The notes under the pieces are model-generated. The model did not search any database. It worked only from the letters and a program-made list of their open reading frames with translations, and was not told where the DNA came from. The translations under genes and the position numbers were made by a program. From positions 1 through 8,420 of the forward strand of contig JBDIVL010000081.1 of NCBI GenBank assembly GCA_039794405.1: a DNA stretch of 8,420 bases, read 5' to 3'. Shown here one piece after another: positions 1-5,967 of this stretch (the first letter of the stretch is position 1; each line of letters begins with the position of its first letter). The DNA comes from JBDIVL01 sp039794405 (lineage in GTDB: Bacteria; Planctomycetota; Brocadiia; Brocadiales; Brocadiaceae).

Positions 1-2
1 TT

Positions 3-239
3 GAGAAGAAGGTTGGTATTACTTGGGTTCCGGAGAGTTTCTGGAAAACAGGGGAATGGCTTGATCAGTTAACAGGTCCATATATCGTGAAGAATCACCC
101 GGGAAAGACGATATTCGATCTTTGCCCAGATCCAGGTTGGTTAGATACCCACCATGCACCTGCTGAAGAAGTTGAGTACATTAACAGAAAGCTGGACGAA
201 CTCGGCATGAAGCATGAGGGACATGGAGCTCATCACTAA
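3..239 (+). CDS. C-terminal fragment of an unrecognised protein with a His-rich tail
   Basis: The window opens inside a reading frame whose last 78 codons are visible and end in TAA at 237-239; the start lies outside. The fragment begins around EKKVGITWVPESFW, is rich in Trp, Pro and Gly, and contains LCPDPGWLDTHH. It ends with an amphipathic helix-like stretch (EEVEYINRKLDELG) and a His-rich tail (HEGHGAHH). The single Cys and the terminal histidines could bind metal, but no family motif is recognised, so no function is assigned. Codon use and the strong terminator 80 bases downstream support a real, probably well-expressed gene. In an anammox-type genome it could be the end of a large redox subunit, but that is only a guess. 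Confidence 0.75.
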   Translation, partial: EKKVGITWVPESFWKTGEWLDQLTGPYIVKNHPGKTIFDLCPDPGWLDTHHAPAEEVEYINRKLDELGMKHEGHGAHH

Positions 240-277
240 GAGGAAATGTGGCATATCATAAGGTACTCTGCATTGTG

Positions 278-305
278 AGAGAATAGTCAGTAAAGTATAT
301 TCTCT
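278..305 (+). other. Small stem-loop between stop codon and terminator
   Basis: AGAGAATA (278-285) and TATTCTCT (298-305) are perfect 8-bp complements around a 12-nt loop. The element sits in the 3' untranslated region of the first gene, just before the main terminator. An alternative small hairpin, CTCT-TGTG-AGAG (302-313), overlaps it. It could protect the mRNA 3' end or have no function; there is no T tract, so it is not itself a terminator. Confidence 0.35.
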
Positions 306-322
306 TGTGAGAGAGGAAAGTG

Positions 323-361
323 AAAGAAGCTGTGCAGTTTTTGCACAGCTTCTTTTTTTTA
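323..361 (+). terminator. Strong rho-independent terminator of the first gene
   Basis: AGAAGCTGTGCA (325-336) and TGCACAGCTTCT (342-353) form a perfect 12-bp stem with loop GTTTT. The stem can extend by A-T pairs at 323-324 with 354-355 and runs into an unbroken T tract. It ends the transcript of the fragmentary first gene and isolates it from the TPR genes. Confidence 0.93.
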
Positions 362-369
362 TAAAAGAG

Positions 370-397
370 TTGAAAAACCGGAATTTTCAAATATACT
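370..397 (+). promoter_or_regulatory. Sigma70-like promoter for the tandem TPR genes
   Basis: TTGAAA (370-375; five of six matches to the -35 consensus) and TATACT (392-397; five of six to the -10 consensus) are separated by 16 bases. Transcription would begin near 404, giving a leader of about 45 bases before the ATG at 450. Its position directly after a strong terminator fits a fresh transcription start. Confidence 0.55.
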
Positions 398-449
398 GGA
401 AATTTAATTTTTATTCATAGCATTTATTTGCTCGAGTGGAGAGACGCTT

Positions 450-1664
450 ATGAGAAGATATAAAAATGTATCTTTATTATTTCTGGTTGTACTGTTTTCC
501 TTGCCGATATCCTGTGGTAAATCAAAGAAGCATCTTGAGGTTGCTGATGATTTACTGAGAGAAAGAAAGTTAGATGAAGCACGAGAAGAATATACAAAGG
601 CTATAGAGGCGGATGCTAATCTAGCAGAGGCTTATTACGGGAGAGGAAATGTTTATTTGGAACAGGAGAAGCTGGATGAAGCTGCTGGAGATTTTCGGAA
701 GGCTATTGATATTAAACCGAACTACATTGATGCGTATAAGAGATTAGCAGAGACTTTTATTAAAATTGGTGCCCCCGATGACGAATATCAGAAGCGCTTT
801 AAGGCGATACAAAATGATCCTGATAATGCAATGGCGTATGTTGACCTGGGCGTTTTTTTTCATAAATTAGAAAAGGATATTGATGCGATAGAACATTATA
901 AACAGGCTTTAGAACTTGATCCTAATAATCCTTATATTATGTATAATTTGGGTGTTGGCTACCTGGATATGGGCTTATATGAAGACGCAGAAAGCATTTT
1001 TAAAAAATCTGCTGAAATTAACCCTGCCCATGATAATGCTCACTATAACCTTGCTGTTGCGCTCCATAAACAGGGAAAGACTGATGAGTGCATAAAGGAA
1101 CTTAATAAGACCCTTGAAGTTAACCCAAAATATTCAAATGTTTATGTTATTTTTGGTTTGATTAAACTCAGAGAAAAGAAGTTTGAAGAGGCAATTGCTG
1201 AATATAATAAGGCAATGGAGATAGACCCGGATAACTTGGAAGCTCGCTATCAAAGGGCAATTGTTTTTGCTTTACAGAAAAGATATGATGACGCTTTGGC
1301 AGAGAATATGAAAGTCCTAGAAAAAAATCCTAAGTTTACCAATGCTGCCTATAACATCGGTGTAATTTATCATAGAACAGACAGGCTGGACAAGGCTATG
1401 GAGTGGTATGACAAGATAGCCAAAAAGATTGACCCTCTTTACGAAGATGCGTACTATAATAGAGGGCAGCTTTATTCAATGCTGGGTGATCACAGCAAGG
1501 CTTACAGCGATTACATTACTTATTCTATGATTACTAAATGGAGGACGGGCAAAGACCCGGCAGTTGTTTATAATCAGGATGAAATCAAGGCTTTGTTTAT
1601 GCAGTCAACGCCGAATTTAAAAGATCAGTTGAAAGATCAAGAATTGGAATTAAAGCCGAACTAA
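450..1664 (+). CDS. Exported TPR-repeat protein, candidate lipoprotein (paralog 1)
   Basis: This 404-residue protein consists almost wholly of tetratricopeptide repeats. The N-terminus has basic residues (MRRYK), a hydrophobic stretch (7-20) and Cys22 in LPISC, which suggests a lipoprotein signal peptide, although Pro at -3 makes the lipobox imperfect. From about residue 28 to 360 there are roughly ten TPRs at 34-residue spacing (boundaries near 59, 93, 127, 161, 195, 229, 263, 297 and 332), with typical Gly/Ala at position 8, Tyr/Ala pairs and ...DP/NP ends. Repeat 3 is degenerate and carries IGAPDDE (106-112). The last 44 residues lie outside the repeats. TPR arrays bind peptides or partner proteins, so a periplasmic assembly scaffold is inferred; no partner can be named. 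The start is supported by GTGGAGAG about 6 bases upstream. The next gene follows after one base. Confidence 0.92.
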   Translation: MRRYKNVSLLFLVVLFSLPISCGKSKKHLEVADDLLRERKLDEAREEYTKAIEADANLAEAYYGRGNVYLEQEKLDEAAGDFRKAIDIKPNYIDAYKRLAETFIKIGAPDDEYQKRFKAIQNDPDNAMAYVDLGVFFHKLEKDIDAIEHYKQALELDPNNPYIMYNLGVGYLDMGLYEDAESIFKKSAEINPAHDNAHYNLAVALHKQGKTDECIKELNKTLEVNPKYSNVYVIFGLIKLREKKFEEAIAEYNKAMEIDPDNLEARYQRAIVFALQKRYDDALAENMKVLEKNPKFTNAAYNIGVIYHRTDRLDKAMEWYDKIAKKIDPLYEDAYYNRGQLYSMLGDHSKAYSDYITYSMITKWRTGKDPAVVYNQDEIKALFMQSTPNLKDQLKDQELELKPN

Positions 1665-1665
1665 T

Positions 1666-2829
1666 ATGGTAAAACGATTAATAACCACAATCGTTATCGG
1701 GACTATCTTTGCTTTGTTTTCTTATCACGATGGTTCTGCAAAAGGTCCTTCTGCTATCGGTGACAGATGTTGTGATAATGGCCGGTGGGACGAGGCTATT
1801 CGTGAATATGAAAAAATCCTGGCAAAAAATAATAAACAACCCGAAGTATATTTTAAGCTTGGAAATGCTTACTATAAAAATGGGGATCTGGAGAAGGCTG
1901 TAGATGCATTTACGAAGGCTACCCAACTTAAACCCGATTATCTCGATGCGTATCAACGGTTGTCTGAGGTTAGTATAGAAATCGGGATACCTGAGGATGA
2001 GATGAAAATATGTCTTAAGGAAGTACAGAAGAATCCCAATGATGCTAACGTACATCTTCGCCTAGGGTTAGTTTACTATAAGCGCAATATTCTTGAAGAG
2101 GCTAAAAGGGAATATGAGACGGCGATTGGATTAGATCCCCAGAAAATGGAAGCATATTTTAATTTAGGCGTCTTATATCAGGATTTTCAATACCACGAAA
2201 AGGCAATTGAAATGTATAAAAAGGCAACTGAAATATCACCAAGCTATGATACGGCTCATTTTAATCTTGGTATCGCATATTATCAGACAAAATGTTTTAG
2301 CGAAGCCATTTCTCAATATAAACGTGTTATTGAGATAAATCCAAATCACAGAGAAGCATATATGAATTTGGGGATTGCCTATTTTGTAAAAGGCTCCTAC
2401 ACTCATGCCTTGGAAGCTTTGAAAAAGGCTTTGGCATTAAGTACAAGAGATGCGAACGATGCCAAGATTCATTATTATCTTGGAAATATTTATCATTGTA
2501 CGGACCAAATTGATATCGCGGTAGGAGAATATAAGCAGGCTATAGAAATAAGCCCCAGGTTAATTGCACCACACTATAATCTCGGTGTTGTTTATCTCAA
2601 TAAGAAAATGGCAGATCATGCTATTGAGGAGTTTACCAAGGTGATTACCTTGGACCATGATTATGCAAATGCCTATCTGAATCGTGGTAAGGCATATGAG
2701 TTAAAAGGTAACCGGGAAAATGCACAGAATGACTACAACTCTTACCAGCATGCCAAATCAGCTTTTGCAAGGGTCTATAAAGAGGAACCTTTATCTACCT
2801 ATTACGAGGGCTCAAATCCTTCTAAATAA
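1666..2829 (+). CDS. Exported TPR-repeat protein (paralog 2)
   Basis: This 387-residue protein is a close structural twin of the preceding gene. It has a signal peptide (MVKRLITTIVIG..., likely signal peptidase I site after GSA, residues 23-25) and no lipobox. About ten TPRs fill residues 28-367, with boundaries at 59, 93, 127, 161, 195 and 229 exactly as in paralog 1. Small irregularities appear only after residue 260 (STRDANDAK). Repeat 3 again carries the degenerate IG-x-P-x-DE sequence (IGIPEDE, 106-112). Unlike paralog 1 it has several cysteines (35, 36, 116, 210, 278). The ATG starts one base after the preceding stop and lacks a good Shine-Dalgarno, so translational coupling is likely. 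A soluble, secreted binding or assembly protein working with the lipoprotein twin is inferred; the ligand is unknown. Confidence 0.92.
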   Translation: MVKRLITTIVIGTIFALFSYHDGSAKGPSAIGDRCCDNGRWDEAIREYEKILAKNNKQPEVYFKLGNAYYKNGDLEKAVDAFTKATQLKPDYLDAYQRLSEVSIEIGIPEDEMKICLKEVQKNPNDANVHLRLGLVYYKRNILEEAKREYETAIGLDPQKMEAYFNLGVLYQDFQYHEKAIEMYKKATEISPSYDTAHFNLGIAYYQTKCFSEAISQYKRVIEINPNHREAYMNLGIAYFVKGSYTHALEALKKALALSTRDANDAKIHYYLGNIYHCTDQIDIAVGEYKQAIEISPRLIAPHYNLGVVYLNKKMADHAIEEFTKVITLDHDYANAYLNRGKAYELKGNRENAQNDYNSYQHAKSAFARVYKEEPLSTYYEGSNPSK

Positions 2830-2968
2830 TTTCTTTGTGCACAGTACTGTTTCAAACAGATCGATGAGTCCGAATAAAATTTCTAACACCGTTTGAAATG
2901 ATGAAAAATTGGGAATATGGGTCAGGCAAAGTGACACACATTAACCAAATACATTAGGCAGTAAGCAA

Positions 2969-2992
2969 AAAGTGATATACTTTTATCGCTTT
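2969..2992 (+). repeat. Stem-loop in the convergent gap
   Basis: AAAGTGATA (2969-2977) pairs with TATCGCTTT (2984-2992) in a 9-bp stem with one G-U pair and a 6-nt loop. A second stem follows at 3023-3030 with 3042-3049 (AAAAACTT/AAGTTTTT, 11-nt loop, ending in five T). Together they may weakly terminate the TPR transcript, but neither meets the usual criteria well. Confidence 0.35.
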
Positions 2993-3134
2993 CTACTCAA
3001 GTAAGCACATGGGATAGTAACTAAAAACTTGCACAAAAAAGAAGTTTTTGCTGAGTAATACGATAATGATGTAGTTGTTCCGCTCCTGCCCTTTCTTGTT
3101 TTGTACATTTATTGTACACCTTTGCCGATATCAG

Positions 3135-3185
3135 CCTTTAGACTTATCCTCCTGCTGGATTTATCAACCAGGCAGGGGGTAAAGG
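3135..3185. repeat. Large GC-rich imperfect hairpin
   Basis: The outer stem is CCTTTA (3135-3140) with TAAAGG (3180-3185). The inner stem is CCTCCTGCTGG (3148-3158) with CCAGGCAGGGGG (3168-3179), containing one bulged G and one G-U pair, and a 9-nt loop. A 7-base bulge (3141-3147) sits on the 5' arm. It lies about 35 bases past the stop of the minus-strand SUMF-fold gene and lacks a T tract on either strand. It could be a REP-like 3' stabiliser or a remnant of a repeat element. Confidence 0.5.
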
Positions 3186-3218
3186 AGGCATTGCCCACCA
3201 AAATGTCACTGTAAAGTC

Positions 3219-4811
3219 TTATTGTATGTTTTTACCGGCATCCACCTTTTGATCGTCTTCTTTGCTGATTTTGTCAGCACCTGGTTTATAATCTTTTGCG
3301 CATCTAAAGCCGATGCTCTTGTTTCTTTCTTCCGGCTTACCAAATATTCTCACAGCGGATCTCATTTTATAAACGTACGGGGCAAATAGAGAACCTCCCT
3401 TAATAATGCGGACACCTGTGCTTGTTTCCGGGCCTTTAGGATTTACGCTTGGACTATTTTGAAAGTATTCTGGATGATACCAATCATTGCACCACTCAGA
3501 AAGACTTCCTGACATATCAAAACATCCATAAACACTGTTTCCAATTTTAAAACTGCCTACAGACAGAGGAGCATTTTCACCAATATTGCAAAATTTTGTA
3601 TCCCATACATTACCCCATGGGAATCTTCGACCATCTGCTCCTCTGGCAGCCTTTTCCCATTCTGCTTCGGTAGGCAAACGTTTTCCAGCCCATGCAGCAT
3701 AAGCATAAGCGTCGTACCAATCTACACGGCTCACAGGATAATCAGGGTAATCGTAATATGGATAATCCCACCCTGTGTGGGGTGTACCAGGGGTATGGTT
3801 TTTGTTTTTCGGTTCGCCTGGGAAACATTTGCTGTGATCACTTGTCTTTTTTATGTATTGTAAAAACTCCCAATACTGGGCATTGGTTACTTCATATTTG
3901 TCAATGTAAAAAGCATCCAGATACACCTCATGTTGAGGACTTTCTTCTGGGATAAATTCATCTTCTCCTGATCCCATAATGAATTTTCCTGCAGGGACGA
4001 GTACCATTCCATTCCAATTTTCTTTATTTTCAGCCAGGGCATTTCTCATCTTTTCTTCTCTTTCTGCTAGGATTTTTTCAATACGTTGCTTTTTCTCTGA
4101 CTGGTTAAGTCCTTTTTCTAATTTATAAATGTATAATTTTACATCCTCTAAAGTCTTTTGATAGTCTTTATCGGATTTCATTTCTTCTGGCTTGGCCTCT
4201 AGTAATTTCTTACATTTATCAAGATGGGCAAGGGCTTTCTCATGGTTTCCAAGCTTCCAATAGATGCCTCCCATATGGAAGTGTATCGTTGGTATTTCAG
4301 GATTCAGCAAGTCTGCTTTTTTGTATTCGATTAATGCCTTTTCTAAATCTCCTACTTCTTCTCGGAATCTATTACCTTCTAAAAGATGAAATATGGCTTG
4401 CTTTGTCAGGTCTTCAGGTGTAGCATGAGAAGGTACTTTAAGATCGTCTTTGGTAACTGTTGGATCAATTACTTTTCTGTTTCCTGTTTCTGGGGTTAAG
4501 GGTACAAGTGCAGTACCATCTTTTTTGCAAAACTTGTCGCCAGGTTTTCCAAACTCCCTGCACGTTGGACATATAAAGTCTTCGTAATCATAGTCAATAA
4601 GTTGCTTGCCATCTACACTGCAGAAGCTGATATCTCCAGGATATATTCTGTTGCATTCCGGACAAAGTTTATTCTTGCTGATATTTTCTTTTGAATGTAA
4701 CAATGATTCTTTTTCCTGTGGCAAACTTTTAATTTCCTTCGCTAGGAGGGCGTTATATGGAGGTAGCATTGATATGACGAATGGAATGATGAGAGAATAT
4801 GTAATCTTCAC
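3219..4811 (-). CDS. Exported zinc-ribbon/TPR protein with a non-catalytic FGE-sulfatase (SUMF1-fold) domain
   Basis: The 530-residue product starts with GTG, supported by AAAGGGGG seven bases upstream. Residues 1-24 look like a signal peptide (MKITYSLIIPFVISML...ALLA-KE). Two zinc-ribbon-like motifs follow: C50-x2-C53...C64-x2-D67-G and C81-x2-C84...C95-x2-D98-G. In both the fourth cysteine position is Asp. Residues about 135-207 contain two TPR-like helix pairs, and 235-265 is a charged coiled-coil-like segment. The SUMF1/FGE-sulfatase domain spans about 267-506, with recognisable MVLVPAGKFIMGS, DAFYIDKYEVTNAQYWEF, KRLPTEAEWEKAARG, WGN and GFRC. The region that holds the catalytic cysteines in true formylglycine-generating enzymes here reads KGGSLFAPYVYKMRSAVR (471-488) with no cysteine, so sulfatase activation is unlikely; a binding or structural role is inferred. 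It converges on the TPR genes and shares the TPR theme with them. Confidence 0.9.
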   Translation of the reverse strand: MKITYSLIIPFVISMLPPYNALLAKEIKSLPQEKESLLHSKENISKNKLCPECNRIYPGDISFCSVDGKQLIDYDYEDFICPTCREFGKPGDKFCKKDGTALVPLTPETGNRKVIDPTVTKDDLKVPSHATPEDLTKQAIFHLLEGNRFREEVGDLEKALIEYKKADLLNPEIPTIHFHMGGIYWKLGNHEKALAHLDKCKKLLEAKPEEMKSDKDYQKTLEDVKLYIYKLEKGLNQSEKKQRIEKILAEREEKMRNALAENKENWNGMVLVPAGKFIMGSGEDEFIPEESPQHEVYLDAFYIDKYEVTNAQYWEFLQYIKKTSDHSKCFPGEPKNKNHTPGTPHTGWDYPYYDYPDYPVSRVDWYDAYAYAAWAGKRLPTEAEWEKAARGADGRRFPWGNVWDTKFCNIGENAPLSVGSFKIGNSVYGCFDMSGSLSEWCNDWYHPEYFQNSPSVNPKGPETSTGVRIIKGGSLFAPYVYKMRSAVRIFGKPEERNKSIGFRCAKDYKPGADKISKEDDQKVDAGKNIQ

Positions 4812-4818
4812 AAAAAAA

Positions 4819-4826
4819 CCCCCTTT
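4819..4826 (-). promoter_or_regulatory. Ribosome binding site fixing the GTG start
   Basis: On the minus strand AAAGGGGG is followed by seven T and then GTG (4811-4809). This spacing, and the signal peptide that begins there, favour GTG over the internal Met15. Confidence 0.65.
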
Positions 4827-4856
4827 AAAACGATAAATTAATCAATCCTTATAACG

Positions 4857-4887
4857 AAAAAGAGATACATAAATGTATCCCTTTTTT
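4857..4887. terminator. Bidirectional intrinsic terminator between the two minus-strand genes
   Basis: GATACA (4864-4869) pairs with TGTATC (4874-4879) around a TAAA loop. The stem continues beyond one A-C mismatch with AAAAAG/CTTTTT (4857-4862, 4881-4886). The flanking A and T runs give a U tract on either strand. On the minus strand it lies about 40 bases after the stop of the 184-residue gene and would end that transcript, making the downstream SUMF-fold gene a separate unit or a read-through product. Confidence 0.75.
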
Positions 4888-4925
4888 AATTCTGTTACAC
4901 GAAATAAAAATATAATCCAATAAAT

Positions 4926-5480
4926 TTATGGTTTTTTTTCTGCCATTTCAATACTTTGGTTTTGTTCCTCCTTTTCAGGATTCCAATTTGACCAGGCTCC
5001 CCATTCGATATATTTTTTACCGTCAGATAACCAGTATTGTGTTCCTTCCCTTTCTCTTTTATAAGAAAGGCTTTCTACGGTTCGGATTTGTGTTTGCTTT
5101 ATGATTTTAAAAAAATGGCAATCGACCTGGTGAAAATTAATTTCAGAATTGTTCGTTACTTCTTTTAGCTCAAGATCTTCAATGGTTAGTTTTTTTTCAT
5201 TAAATTTTTTTTCATCAACAGGGATTTCATATGTTGTAATTTCTGTTACTTTGATAGTTATTGGGGAAGGTTTTTCATCCATCCAAGGTATGGGAATAGT
5301 TCCCCCATATGGCGCAAAAGACTGATGGTAACTCTCAGGTTGCTTGCCGAGTTTTCCAAAGATATCAATATGTTGTGCCTGGGTTTGTTTTTCCTTGATA
5401 AAGAATATACCGATAAATGTGGAAAAACTCAATATGAGGGTAACTCCTAAAGTGATGTATTTGATACGATGCTTATGCAT
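4926..5480 (-). CDS. Hypothetical signal-anchored protein, 184 residues
   Basis: The family is not recognised. The N-terminus (MHKHRIKYITLGVTLILSFSTFIGIFFIKEK) is a single hydrophobic helix at about 8-28, either an uncleaved anchor or a signal peptide with a possible cut after TQAQ (about 36). The rest is predicted to be extracytoplasmic. It has a Pro-rich patch around 62-73 (IPIPWMDEKPSP), a charged middle with alternating beta-like segments, one Cys (121), a Trp-rich segment near the end (YWLSDGKKYIEWGAWSNW) and a charged Glu/Lys tail. The ATG is backed by GGAAGGG (5488-5494) at seven bases. It has a near-consensus promoter and its own terminator, so it is probably transcribed alone. It could be a small envelope or accessory protein; nothing visible links it to a reaction. 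Confidence 0.82.
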   Translation of the reverse strand: MHKHRIKYITLGVTLILSFSTFIGIFFIKEKQTQAQHIDIFGKLGKQPESYHQSFAPYGGTIPIPWMDEKPSPITIKVTEITTYEIPVDEKKFNEKKLTIEDLELKEVTNNSEINFHQVDCHFFKIIKQTQIRTVESLSYKREREGTQYWLSDGKKYIEWGAWSNWNPEKEEQNQSIEMAEKKP

Positions 5481-5539
5481 TTTAAGTCCCTTCCATAAAC
5501 ACTGAATTAAAAATTTTATGAAATTAAAAGTGAAAAAAA

Positions 5540-5568
5540 ATTCTACAGGAAAATAGTATATTTGTCAA
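5540..5568 (-). promoter_or_regulatory. Near-consensus sigma70 promoter for the 184-residue gene
   Basis: Read on the minus strand, TTGACA (5568-5563; perfect) and TAGAAT (5545-5540; five of six) are separated by exactly 17 bases. Transcription would start near 5533, giving a leader of about 50 bases before the ATG at 5480. This is the best promoter match in the window. Confidence 0.75.
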
Positions 5569-5725
5569 TTACTATAGAGGTATTTATTTTTCAAACTTTT
5601 TTGGAAGGGCAAGTCATGAATTAAAATAATTTTTTCCAGACAGATTCGTTTTTTCCCTTTTCCCTATAATGAAGAATCTTTTAACTTAAATAAAAAACTT
5701 AACTTACAGCTTAATAAAAAATGAC

Positions 5726-5754
5726 TTGAACATCTCTGAAGTTTGTGGTAAAAT
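5726..5754 (+). promoter_or_regulatory. Candidate promoter for the multiheme cytochrome gene
   Basis: TTGAAC (5726-5731; four of six) and TAAAAT (5749-5754; five of six) are 17 bases apart. Transcription would start near 5761 and leave a leader of about 207 bases, long enough for leader-level control. The AT-rich direct repeats immediately upstream could act as UP-like sequence. Confidence 0.5.
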
Positions 5755-5803
5755 TCGCAGACTTTCCGTATTTTGTGTTATCTTTATTATATATATTTAT
5801 ATC

Positions 5804-5815
5804 TGTGATATCACA
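5804..5815. promoter_or_regulatory. Perfect 12-bp palindrome, possible operator
   Basis: TGTGATATCACA is fully self-complementary. It lies about 45 bases downstream of the predicted transcription start of the cytochrome gene, where a bound dimeric regulator would act as a roadblock. The TGTGA/TCACA halves resemble CRP/FNR-family half-sites, but the two-base spacing is shorter than in the classic CRP site, so the cognate regulator is unknown. Confidence 0.35.
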
Positions 5816-5956
5816 ATTTGATTGTAGGGGAATTTTCAATTTCTGCAAGTGGGTTTTGAAGCTAACTGGTGACATACGGAAATACTTGATATTCTATACA
5901 TAAATATACAGCTGATTAATGTAACAAAGGCAAAGGCTATTTTAAATTGGAAGATT

Positions 5957-5962
5957 AGGAGG
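5957..5962 (+). promoter_or_regulatory. Strong Shine-Dalgarno of the cytochrome gene
   Basis: AGGAGG, continued by T, lies five bases before the ATG at 5968. It is the strongest ribosome binding site in the window and fixes the start. Confidence 0.85.
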
Positions 5963-5967
5963 TATCT

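Larger units (their letters stand above)
2830..3218. other. Non-coding convergent gap with several dyads
   Basis: This 389-base stretch separates the plus-strand TPR genes from the minus-strand SUMF-fold gene, and no credible gene lies in it. It contains a cluster of palindromes near its left end (TGTGCACA at 2837-2844, CAGTACTG at 2842-2849, CTGTTTCAAACAG at 2847-2859) and an 8-bp inverted pair, TTTCAAAC/GTTTGAAA (2850-2857 and 2891-2898). There are stem-loops at 2969-2992 and 3023-3049, a direct repeat TTGTACA twice (3101-3107, 3112-3118), and a large GC-rich hairpin at 3135-3185. None has a clean T tract, so how the two converging transcripts end is not obvious. The density of dyads could mark decayed mobile DNA or RNA-level 3' structures. 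Confidence 0.6.
5481..5967. promoter_or_regulatory. Long AT-rich divergent control region
   Basis: These 487 bases lie between the divergent 184-residue gene and the cytochrome gene, and contain no credible reading frame. They hold the minus-strand promoter at 5540-5568, a plus-strand promoter at 5726-5754, and imperfect direct repeats just upstream of that promoter (CTTAAATAAAAAACTT at 5685-5700 and CTTAATAAAAAATGACTT at 5710-5727). They also hold a palindrome at 5804-5815 and a strong Shine-Dalgarno at 5957-5962. A lone TATAAT at 5665-5670 lacks a convincing -35 partner. The size and dyads suggest regulated expression of the cytochrome. Confidence 0.6.

Noticed and set aside
1678..2055. Minus-strand open frame of 125 codons.
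   Set aside because: It lies wholly inside the second TPR gene, which has clear repeats and a signal peptide; the opposite frame has no motif or ribosome site.
2863..2874. GATGAGTCCGAA resembles part of a hammerhead ribozyme core (CUGAUGAGUCC...).
   Set aside because: The upstream CU is replaced by UC, and there is no matching GGAC-GAAA arm after it, so the conserved core cannot form.
2879..2959. Small plus-strand open frames (10 and 19 codons) in the convergent gap.
   Set aside because: They are very short, without ribosome binding sites or recognisable features.
2920..3215. Possible insertion-sequence remnant bounded by GTGACA/TGTCAC.
   Set aside because: The inverted match is only six bases, with no target duplication or transposase remnant, so it is kept as a query under the hairpin finding and not annotated as a mobile element.
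3219..4811. Annotation as a genuine sulfatase-maturating formylglycine-generating enzyme.
   Set aside because: Both catalytic cysteines are absent from the post-GGS segment, and no sulfatase gene is nearby.
4892..4920. Possible promoter for the SUMF-fold gene (TTGGAT, 17 bases, TAACAG on the minus strand).
   Set aside because: Only about half of the bases match each box, and it lies upstream of the hairpin terminator at 4857-4887, which would block it.
5804..5815. Annotation as a CRP binding site.
   Set aside because: The half-sites TGTGA/TCACA are separated by two bases instead of six, so it is called only a palindrome.
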